Under the pieces are notes generated by a model that did not search any database, was not told where the DNA came from, and was given only the letters and a program-made list of their open reading frames with translations. DNA of 40,714 bases, from NCBI GenBank assembly GCA_019310425.1, contig JAFDEI010000001.1:1-40714 (forward strand), given 5' to 3'. Shown piece by piece: positions 10,100 to 18,024 of this stretch; the first letter of the stretch is position 1, and each line of letters opens with the position of its first letter. The position numbers and the translations under genes were made by a program. Source of the DNA: Deltaproteobacteria bacterium (GTDB taxonomy: Bacteria; Myxococcota_A; UBA9160; SMWR01).

Positions 10100-10122
10100 G
10101 AGGCGGGGCTCGCCCGCGCCTC
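10100..10122 (-). terminator. GC-rich hairpin between Rieske gene and lipoprotein gene
   Basis: GAGGCG GGG CTCG CCC G CGCCTC (one bulged G); no T-tract. Confidence 0.3.
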
Positions 10123-10182
10123 AAACGTAGCGGACCGGCTCACGCACGCCGCAGTGCGGCCTCGCCGACGACCAACGCGTAG

Positions 10183-11244
10183 CTAAGAGCGCTGACCGTC
10201 GCTGTAGAACTGACGCGCCCAGGCGCGGTAGGTCGCGACCGGGCCGTCGCCCTTGGCCAGCGCCGGAAGCTGGATGAATGCCTTGTAGTTCCAGATGTCG
10301 AGATCCTGCCCGACCTCCTGGCAGAGGATGGTGTGAGCGATTCGTCGCAGCAGCGGCGCGATTGGCCCGAACTTCGTCTCCGTAGAAACACCGAGAATGA
10401 GGTCGATGTGTTCGTCGTCGATCGGAACCGGCAGCACGAACACCCGCGCGTTGATCCCGAACAGGCCGATCTCGACATCGACCTGTGAAAAGCCGAGACC
10501 CCAGACCTTCACGTGGTACTCGACGGGAAATTTATAGATCGGCTTCCGGTTCGGCAGACCGTACGGACGCCAAGCTCGATAAGAGGTCTGGAGGCTAGGC
10601 CCCGACGTCTGAACGTCCCGCAGAACGCTGCCGTCGATGAAGCCGTGCAGCTCGGTGAAATGTCCGAAGTCAACGCTGTTCTCGGTGGTCTCCTGGGGAT
10701 GGGTATCGATCGCGAATCGCTTCCAGCGGATCCTGTTCCAGCCCGCCTCGTCGAGCACCGGCACTTCCCATTCGGGCGCGCGACCCTGCGAATCGAAATA
10801 GGTCAGGATGAGTCCGTTCTGCTCGCGGACTTCCCACCGCTGCAATCGCGCCTTCGCGGGCGGCGGACCGTCGTACGCGGTCGCGACGCAGGTTCCGGCC
10901 CCGTCGTAGACGAAGCCGTGAAAGGAGCAACGAAGCGTCTCACCCCGAACCTGGCCGACCTTCCCGAGGTGCGCACCCATGTGCGGGCAGAACGCGTCGA
11001 TGATCGAAACCACACCCGACTCGCTGCGGTAGATCGCGAGTTCGCGGTCGAAGTAGCGCCGCGCGAGCACGCGCCCCGGCCGAAGCTCGTCACTGGCCGC
11101 GACGACGTACCAGCCGTCCGGTATTCCAAAAGGAAAGCGTTCACCCAAGAGACGGATCCTCTGCTCGATCTGATCTCCCGGATCGAGTCGCTCTGGTCTG
11201 ATCTGGAAGGGGCCGCGGATGGTGCGCGCTCGCGGCCGACACAC
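10183..11244 (-). CDS. Rieske [2Fe-2S] domain oxygenase (aromatic ring-hydroxylating/KshA-like alpha subunit)
   Basis: Rieske motif CPHMGAHLGKVGQVRGETLRCSFH (C-x-H-…-C-x2-H), downstream NSVDFGHFTELHGF iron-ligand-like region. Confidence 0.88.
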   Translation of the reverse strand: MCRPRARTIRGPFQIRPERLDPGDQIEQRIRLLGERFPFGIPDGWYVVAASDELRPGRVLARRYFDRELAIYRSESGVVSIIDAFCPHMGAHLGKVGQVRGETLRCSFHGFVYDGAGTCVATAYDGPPPAKARLQRWEVREQNGLILTYFDSQGRAPEWEVPVLDEAGWNRIRWKRFAIDTHPQETTENSVDFGHFTELHGFIDGSVLRDVQTSGPSLQTSYRAWRPYGLPNRKPIYKFPVEYHVKVWGLGFSQVDVEIGLFGINARVFVLPVPIDDEHIDLILGVSTETKFGPIAPLLRRIAHTILCQEVGQDLDIWNYKAFIQLPALAKGDGPVATYRAWARQFYSDGQRS

Positions 11245-11348
11245 TCTAGCCCGAAGCGGTGGCTGCTCGCCAAGACTGCGTCAAAGGTTTCGGAACGCCC
11301 CGGCGTAGGTCCGAGGTGACCGGAAAGTGGAAAGCGCCGGGCGGGCGA

Positions 11349-11873
11349 TCAGTAGCCGTAGTCGATCCGGGCCGGTGTCGCGATTCGCTCCATGCGCATC
11401 TGAGCGTGGATCGGCGCGCTCGTCATTGCCGCCATCCCGCGTCCCGTCTCTGCGTCGAGATCGTAGACGACGAAGATGTTCCCGCTCGTCCAGATGTGTT
11501 CGTTGGGACGGGTGCCGGTCGCGATGCCCTCGCCGTAGGTCGACTTCAACTCGGAGAGCACCGCCTCTGCGTTCTCGTGCCCTGTCGTCTGGATCGAGAT
11601 GAAGTAGAGCCGGCCGTCGTAGAAACTGTAGGTGACCGAGTCCACCCGGTTGCTGCCGACGGTGAAGGTGTCGCTGTTCCGGATGTAGGTCTCGGTCCGG
11701 GCCTCGGAATCGACGCCGATCCGCTGAAGCCCGATGAATGATTCGACCGGATCGCCGAGCCGAGCATCGACGAAGCCCCCGCCCTCGACGAGGTCACCGA
11801 GAGTTCCCGCGCCGACGGGTGCGACGAACAGCAGCAGAAGGGCACTGGCGAGTAAAATGGCGAAACGCAGCAT
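11349..11873 (-). CDS. Exported hypothetical protein
   Basis: 174 aa with signal peptide MLRFAILLASALLLLFVAPVGAGT; coding-type sequence, no recognised family. Confidence 0.6.
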   Translation of the reverse strand: MLRFAILLASALLLLFVAPVGAGTLGDLVEGGGFVDARLGDPVESFIGLQRIGVDSEARTETYIRNSDTFTVGSNRVDSVTYSFYDGRLYFISIQTTGHENAEAVLSELKSTYGEGIATGTRPNEHIWTSGNIFVVYDLDAETGRGMAAMTSAPIHAQMRMERIATPARIDYGY

Positions 11874-12149
11874 GGCGACCTCGATCGTTCGTGGATGCTG
11901 TGTGGCGTTTAAGCCCCATTGAGTTTTTCGGCGTCCCCGACATCTGGCTTGAGGGTGGCCCGTCAGAACCGACTATCGTAGCGGCAGCCATCCCGCGTCC
12001 TAGCGAGTTCCAGCCTACCACGAGAATTGCGCCACGGGTGTAAGGAGTGCCCGGAGCCCGCGAGCGCGAGCTTCCGCCGGGCAGCGTTCTCGCTAGATGG
12101 CCGTGGTACGCTTCGCCGCTCGCCAGCAGCCGGAAACTCGAGGAGGACC

Positions 12150-13433
12150 ATGCGCGGTACAAGCCACCGAGGTTCGTTCCGGTTTGCGGGCACGGCGCTC
12201 GCCGTCCTTCTCGCCGGCGGCTGCGCATCTTCGCCGCACCCGCCGTTCGCGCCCCCGTCTGCCGAAGAAACCCGCCGCCTGAAGAGCTCGGGCTACGAGC
12301 TGCCGCCTGTGCTCGACGCCAAGACGCTCGCGACCCCGGCCCAGCTCCAGGGCCCGAACCACCGCATCGCGAAGAGGGTCTACAGCAACGACCGCTTGCA
12401 CGTCTACACGATCGAGTCCGAGGCCGGGACCTTCTATGCCTGGGGAGACGACGTCCTCGACGCGCGAATCCGGGAGATCGCTGCGATCCAGGCAATGAAC
12501 GAAATGCGCACCACCGAAGAATTCGCGACCGCGGCGAATGATGCACGCGCGAATTCGCTCGTCGCGGAGTGGAACTTGATTTCCGAGCCAGTCGACTCGG
12601 CAATCGGCGTACCGCAGGAAGCCTGGAAGCGCGCAAACGCGAAGGGCAGCGACCGGGCTGAGCGCAGAGCACTGAAAGCCTTCGGGCATCGCAAGCGAGA
12701 GATCGCTGCCGAATTCGCCGTCGATCCGTACAGCTCGAACGCCACGCTCCAGCGCGAGTTGAATCGCCTCGGTTGGGCCGTCTACGCGGGGGGGCTCCCC
12801 TCGATGTTCGTTCCTGCCGGCGTGGAGGCCACGGGCGAAGGCGATCGCATGCTCGAAATCCTGCGGCAGTATTCGCCGCGAGAGATCGAGCGCCTCAATC
12901 GCATCGAGCTCCGCGTGATCGGCGTCCCGAAGCCCCTCACCGATGAGTTCATCCGCAACCCGTGGTATTCGCCGCGTTACGCGACCCTGCTGGTCGCTGA
13001 CCTCGCCGCCCTGAGCAAGGCCCGGAAACGCGAAACATTCATCGAGATCGCCGCCACCGCACGATCCGAACAGGACGCGCGCTACTTCCAGCGCAGCGCT
13101 GAGTTGATGCGACAATACGACCGCAACAGAGGAAGGATCGAAGAAATCATCGAGGTCGAAGGAACCCTGATCGGCCTTACCGAAAACGGGAAGCGGGTGG
13201 TGCCCTATCCCGCAGACTTTGCGGTCTGGAGTGAATCGACTGCAGCGCTCACCGACTCCTTCACGCGGGCGGTGCCGACCGACGTGCCGGAGATGCCGAC
13301 CGAGCTGCTGCTGGCCGGGTCGGCATCTCCGGCCGCCCACCGGCAGCTCGAGAGCCGCGGCGTCACCGTCGTCGAGCACGCCTTCCACGCGCTCCGCCCG
13401 GCGCCCGGCACCAGCGACGCGGGTATCGAGTAG
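12150..13433 (+). CDS. Lipoprotein of unknown function
   Basis: GAGGAGG SD then ATG at 12150; MRGTSHRGSFRFAGTALAVLLAGGCASS lipobox; ends 4 bp before the M48 gene. Confidence 0.75.
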   Translation: MRGTSHRGSFRFAGTALAVLLAGGCASSPHPPFAPPSAEETRRLKSSGYELPPVLDAKTLATPAQLQGPNHRIAKRVYSNDRLHVYTIESEAGTFYAWGDDVLDARIREIAAIQAMNEMRTTEEFATAANDARANSLVAEWNLISEPVDSAIGVPQEAWKRANAKGSDRAERRALKAFGHRKREIAAEFAVDPYSSNATLQRELNRLGWAVYAGGLPSMFVPAGVEATGEGDRMLEILRQYSPREIERLNRIELRVIGVPKPLTDEFIRNPWYSPRYATLLVADLAALSKARKRETFIEIAATARSEQDARYFQRSAELMRQYDRNRGRIEEIIEVEGTLIGLTENGKRVVPYPADFAVWSESTAALTDSFTRAVPTDVPEMPTELLLAGSASPAAHRQLESRGVTVVEHAFHALRPAPGTSDAGIE

Positions 13434-13437
13434 AGCC

Positions 13438-14868
13438 ATGCAGAACCGCACATTGATTCCGTTGGTCGGCGTGCTGGTAGCAATTCTGTCCGTCGCCTGT
13501 GGCAGCAGCAAGGCGCCGCGAAAGCGCGAGGTCATCCTCACCAGTGAGGCGGTCGACGAGAACGTCGGCCGCGAGGCTGCCCAGAGCGTCACCACCAGTC
13601 TGGGTCTCGTGGAGACCCCCGAGCTCGTCGCGTACGTGAACCGGATCGGACAGAGTCTCGCGCGTCACGCACCACGCGGCGGCTTCGATTATCACTTCGC
13701 GATCGTCGACCAGGACGCGCCGAACGCGTTTGCGCTACCGGGCGGATACATATATGTGTCGCGCGGCCTGCTCATCCTGACCAATTCCGAGGACGAACTC
13801 GCGAACGTCCTCGGACACGAGATCGTCCACGTCGCAGCCCGACACGCCGCCGCGCGGCAGGCGATAATTCGCGGCATGCCCGGCCCGTTCAAGTTCTTCG
13901 CCCAGGGCCATATCGCCGGCTACAGCCGAGACCAGGAGCGGGAAGCGGACCGCCTGGGACAGGGTCTGGCCGGAATCGCGGGCTACGACCCGATGGGCAT
14001 GGCGATTTTCCTGAAGAACCTCGAGTTCACCGAGCGCCTGCACCTCGGCAACTCGCGCCTTCCGGGCTTCTACGACACCCACCCTGCGACCACCGAGCGC
14101 GTGGCATCCGCAGGCGGACGCGCGCGCATGGTGAACTGGCAGCGCCCGGCGGGCTATTCAGAGGGACGCACCAGCTACCTGCGACGACTCGAAGGGCTTG
14201 CGATTGGCATGAGCGGCGCCGAAGGTGTGTTCCACGACCAGCGCTTCATCCATCCCGATCTCGATTTCACACTGCGCTTTCCGGACGGCTGGGAAACATC
14301 GAACACCCACGCCGCGGTCGGCGCGGTCAGCCCCGCGCGCAACGCGCAGATCGTGCTCGAAGGTCAGGGTCCGGGAAACGATGCGGAGCTCGCGGCTTCC
14401 CAGTATCTCGGCAACCCGTCGAATGCGAACATCGTGGTCGAGCGCTCGCTGCAGGTCCCGGTCGGAAAGCACAAGGGCTTCCGCATCGACGGCAAAGCCA
14501 AAGCGGGCGGCGGCTGGCTGCCGATTGCGATCACGTGGGTCGCGCGATACGGCATGGTCTATCGCTTCACCGCCATCTCGGCCCCTGGTGCACTGCAACG
14601 CTACGAGGGTGCCTACGCGAATCTCATGCGCAGTTTCAAATCGCTCACACCGCAACAGAAGAATTCCGTGTACGAGAATCGAGTACACATCGTCGAGGGG
14701 CACGAGGGTGAGGACCTGAAAACACTCTCGAAGCGTTCCAGCAACGATTGGGACATCCAGACCACCGCCGTCTTCAACGACATCTTCGCCAACCAGCCGT
14801 TGAGTGGCGGAGAAGCCGTGAAGATCTCGGTCGCGCGCCGATATGTCGCAAAACGCCCCAAACCCTAG
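13438..14868 (+). CDS. M48 family metalloprotease (BepA/YfgC-like) with additional C-terminal domain
   Basis: VLGHEIVHVAARHAAAR (HExxH), DQEREADRLG glutamate motif, lipobox VACGSSK. Confidence 0.92.
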   Translation: MQNRTLIPLVGVLVAILSVACGSSKAPRKREVILTSEAVDENVGREAAQSVTTSLGLVETPELVAYVNRIGQSLARHAPRGGFDYHFAIVDQDAPNAFALPGGYIYVSRGLLILTNSEDELANVLGHEIVHVAARHAAARQAIIRGMPGPFKFFAQGHIAGYSRDQEREADRLGQGLAGIAGYDPMGMAIFLKNLEFTERLHLGNSRLPGFYDTHPATTERVASAGGRARMVNWQRPAGYSEGRTSYLRRLEGLAIGMSGAEGVFHDQRFIHPDLDFTLRFPDGWETSNTHAAVGAVSPARNAQIVLEGQGPGNDAELAASQYLGNPSNANIVVERSLQVPVGKHKGFRIDGKAKAGGGWLPIAITWVARYGMVYRFTAISAPGALQRYEGAYANLMRSFKSLTPQQKNSVYENRVHIVEGHEGEDLKTLSKRSSNDWDIQTTAVFNDIFANQPLSGGEAVKISVARRYVAKRPKP

Positions 14869-14898
14869 GGCTGCAGAATTTCGTCCGCTGACGTCTCT

Positions 14899-14942
14899 TG
14901 TGTGTTCCATATCGTGCACAACCACCACTGTGTGTTCGATAT
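14899..14942 (+). promoter_or_regulatory. Direct repeat, candidate enhancer-binding-protein upstream activating sites
   Basis: TGTGTGTTCCATAT (14899-14912) and TGTGTGTTCGATAT (14929-14942), 13/14 identical, exactly 30 bp apart. Confidence 0.5.
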
Positions 14943-15025
14943 GAGCAGTTTTTCGCTGCCACACGGATCCGCAGAAATCCTCATAACTCCCTTGTTTTAA
15001 AGATATTTCCGCGTTTTTGAACACT

Positions 15026-15040
15026 TGGCACGGTAAGTGC
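15026..15040 (+). promoter_or_regulatory. Sigma-54 (RpoN) -24/-12 promoter
   Basis: TGGCACGGTAAGTGC: GG at 15027-28 and GC at 15039-40 with correct 10-bp interval; matches TGGCACG-N4-TTGC except one base. Confidence 0.7.
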
Positions 15041-15076
15041 TTTTTGTGTAGGCGACGACCTGAAGAGGAGTTGCCG

Positions 15077-15742
15077 ATGAAACGCTCGAAGATCCACCGA
15101 CCCGATGAAAGCGGCTTCATCGCGCGCCTGAAGGCGGGCGACGCCGATGCCTACGAGGAACTCGTGAGGCTCTATTCGGGGCGGCTGATCGCACTCGCAC
15201 GACAGATTCTGGGAGACGAGGATCTGGCTCACGACGCAGTCCAGGACGCGTTCCTGAATGCTTTCCGCGCGATGGATCGCTTCAACGGTGACGCGCGCCT
15301 GAGCAGCTGGCTGCACCGAATCGTGATGAATGCCGCACTCGCGAAGTTACGCGTCAAGCGGCGACGACCGGAGAGCTTCTACGCCGAGGAGTTCGGCATC
15401 GGCGCAGACGAAGATCCGCTCGACCGCGCCCTGATTGCCGACCCCGGCGATGGACCCCTCTGCGTCGACGACGAAATCGCCCGATGCGAGGAGGCGCAAT
15501 TCGTCCAGAATTGCATCGCACGCCTGAAGAAGAACCACCGCACGGTGCTCACGCTCCGCTACATCCACGAGTACGATACCGAGCAGACCGCGAAGATCCT
15601 CGGTGTGGGCCCGAACACCGTGAAGACACGCCTGATGCGGGCACGCGGTGCGCTGCGCAGCCACATCGAGCGCGAGGTCGAGCACGCGTCGATGTTCATC
15701 GCATCGCTCGCTCTCGAGAGCGAGCAGTCGCAGGCCGCTTGA
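15077..15742 (+). CDS. RNA polymerase sigma factor, ECF (sigma-70 family)
   Basis: Region 2 (DEDLAHDAVQDAFLNAFRAMDRFNGDARLSSWLHRIVMNAALAKLR) and region 4 (LTLRYIHEYDTEQTAKILGVGPNTVKTRLMRARGALR); GAAGAGGAG SD. Confidence 0.93.
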   Translation: MKRSKIHRPDESGFIARLKAGDADAYEELVRLYSGRLIALARQILGDEDLAHDAVQDAFLNAFRAMDRFNGDARLSSWLHRIVMNAALAKLRVKRRRPESFYAEEFGIGADEDPLDRALIADPGDGPLCVDDEIARCEEAQFVQNCIARLKKNHRTVLTLRYIHEYDTEQTAKILGVGPNTVKTRLMRARGALRSHIEREVEHASMFIASLALESEQSQAA

Positions 15743-15759
15743 GCCCGAAGTAGTGGCAC

Positions 15760-17898
15760 TCAGGGAAGCAGCGGTCGCCAACGGATCCGGGCGAGGTCGA
15801 ATGCGCTGACCGCGCCGCGGGCCTCCGCGGTCTGCGTGTTCGCGGCACGGAAACCGATCGCGGTCACGCGCTCGCGAACGAGCCGGCCCGGAATCTCGAT
15901 CGTGTGCCAGGTGAAATTCGCGTGCTCGACCCGCAGTTCTTCGACCGCAATGCCGTCGACCGCGATTTCGAGTCTCTGCGGCAGCGCCCACGGGCGCACG
16001 CGGAGCCGCACATCGAGTTCGACCGGCACGCCGATCGGCAGCTCGGCGAATACCGTCGCAACTGGACCGTTCGCAGGAACGAAGGTCGAACCGTCCACGT
16101 CACGCAACGGACCTGCCCAACCAAGATACGAGAAGTACCCGTCCGCACCCGGCTCACCAGCCGTGATCTCACGTGCATCGAGCGAAACTTCGGGAGAAAA
16201 AACCACCTCGTGGAACATCCACGAACCGGGACGGCGGCTCTCCGGACCCACCGCGTAGCGCTCGACCCGCTCCAGGTACCCACCCGGCTTCCCTTTTCGC
16301 AGAACGTAGAGCCCGTAGCTGCGCCGTCGCTTTTCACCTCTTGTTAGCTGCGCCAGGTCGCGACCGGGAAGGTCCGCATCGATCCCCGCGACGGCGGCAA
16401 TCGTGGGCGCGATGTCCTCGAGCGACGCCGGGGCGCTGGAGCGATGCAAGCCACCCTCGCCTCCGGGCCACTTGATCGCGAGCAGCGGACGGGAGCGCGA
16501 AAGCCGTGCCGCGGTCAGCCCATGCGAACCGAACGCGCGGGCCCCGAAGGAAGCACCATGATCACCCGCAACGACGATCAACGAACGACCGTAGACTCCG
16601 AGAGCCCGCAGACGATCGAGAAGCGCCTGCGTCTGCTTCATGCTGCAGCGCATCTGCTCCTCGTAGTTGGCCCGACTGTAGGGGCGTGACGGCACCTTGT
16701 TGCAATCGGCATCGAGTACGAATGGCCCGTGGCCACCCCCGGCATGCAGGATCTTGAATGTGGGCGCATCACGGCCGATGCGAATCCGCGCTGAAAATTC
16801 GTCGAAGAACGCCGCGGCGCTCGACACGAACACCGGCGCCTCGCCCTCGCGCCACAAAGCAGACTGTGCGAGCCAGCCTCCGTCGCGATAGATCGCTTGT
16901 TTGATTCCGTAGGGTGCGTGGCGAAACAGCGACAAGTCGAACAGCTGTGCCGCCATCTGAAGCCGGTAGAGGTCGGGGGATTCGTAGGGGCGCGGAATCG
17001 CGAAGCAGTTCGAATAGCGGCCCTTGAGGCAGAAGAGCGGCCAGGCCGAAACCCAGTCGACCTTGAAACCCGCCTCCATCAGCGAGCCGGTGATTGCGTC
17101 ACGCTGCAATGAGGCAGTCATGTAGTCGTCGATCGGCATTCGATTGTCGTATGCCGGAGCTCCGAGCATCACCGGCAGGCTGTACTGCGTCGACGGAAAT
17201 GCCCCCGTCGTGTCGCTGAAGAACTCGAAGCCGGAGAACACCGCGTCGTAGGACTCGGGGTCGCGGTCGGCGAACTGCGCGAAGGTGTCGGAAGTGACGG
17301 TATCGATGATCAGCAGCACGATGTTCGTGCCTGTCGAGAATTCGAAGATCTCATCGTCGGCAACCAGCGCGGGTACTGCCGCAGAACCCTCGTCGGCCGC
17401 ATTCCAGTCGAGCGGCAGCGCGACGAGCTGAAGCGCGAGAAAGATCCCCGCGATCGTGGCCACGCGAGCGCGCAGCGCGCGATGAAAGACCTGCGCGGCA
17501 ACGATGCCGGAAATCCACAACAGTGCGTCGCGAACGCGCGCCGATGCCTCGACCGAAAAATCGAGCTCATTACCGTCGAGCAGGCCGAAGTTCCCGACGA
17601 GCCAATTTCCCTGAAGCCAGGCCAGAACGGCAAGTGAAAACACGAACGCAAGAGCGCGGCTTCGCCCGCGCCCGGGAACCAACCATTGCAGCGCCGCGAA
17701 GACGACCGTCAGCCCAAGCGCGGCCGAGGCCAACAGCCAGAACACGCTCCAGTACGAGGCCCCGTATTCGGTACTGTTCGCCGCGTAGAGGGTCCGCGGA
17801 CCGACGATTGCGAGGTTCACCGCCAACAGCGCGCTCACTAATAGCGCGTGAGTCGCTTTCGGCTGCTGCTCCGTGCCGCGCACTTCACTGCTTTGCAT
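15760..17898 (-). CDS. Membrane-anchored alkaline-phosphatase/sulfatase superfamily protein (LTA-synthase/phosphoethanolamine-transferase-like)
   Basis: N-terminal TM helices; NIVLLIIDTVTSDTF metal-binding start, FPSTQYSLPVMLGAP nucleophile region, VAGDHGASFGARAFGSHG; ATG at 17898 preferred over ORF start 18033. Confidence 0.8.
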   Translation of the reverse strand: MQSSEVRGTEQQPKATHALLVSALLAVNLAIVGPRTLYAANSTEYGASYWSVFWLLASAALGLTVVFAALQWLVPGRGRSRALAFVFSLAVLAWLQGNWLVGNFGLLDGNELDFSVEASARVRDALLWISGIVAAQVFHRALRARVATIAGIFLALQLVALPLDWNAADEGSAAVPALVADDEIFEFSTGTNIVLLIIDTVTSDTFAQFADRDPESYDAVFSGFEFFSDTTGAFPSTQYSLPVMLGAPAYDNRMPIDDYMTASLQRDAITGSLMEAGFKVDWVSAWPLFCLKGRYSNCFAIPRPYESPDLYRLQMAAQLFDLSLFRHAPYGIKQAIYRDGGWLAQSALWREGEAPVFVSSAAAFFDEFSARIRIGRDAPTFKILHAGGGHGPFVLDADCNKVPSRPYSRANYEEQMRCSMKQTQALLDRLRALGVYGRSLIVVAGDHGASFGARAFGSHGLTAARLSRSRPLLAIKWPGGEGGLHRSSAPASLEDIAPTIAAVAGIDADLPGRDLAQLTRGEKRRRSYGLYVLRKGKPGGYLERVERYAVGPESRRPGSWMFHEVVFSPEVSLDAREITAGEPGADGYFSYLGWAGPLRDVDGSTFVPANGPVATVFAELPIGVPVELDVRLRVRPWALPQRLEIAVDGIAVEELRVEHANFTWHTIEIPGRLVRERVTAIGFRAANTQTAEARGAVSAFDLARIRWRPLLP

Positions 17899-18024
17899 CC
17901 GGCTCCCCGGGAGTGGAGGTTGGGCCCCAGCACAACTCAGGTTATCGTTTCGCGCGCAGCGGTGACGTACTTTCCCAGGCCGCGATCCGCGGCTCCGGAC
18001 GTCGAGAAGATCCGAGGTGAATGA

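Noticed and set aside
12093-13595. 500-aa ORF on - strand opposite the lipoprotein/M48 genes
   Set aside because: Shadow ORF of a supported CDS with SD and lipobox; no recognisable domain
17979-17993. GCCGCG-ATC-CGCGGC palindrome in the sulfatase/DUF3604 divergent region
   Set aside because: GC-only 6-bp arms are common in this base composition; no repeat
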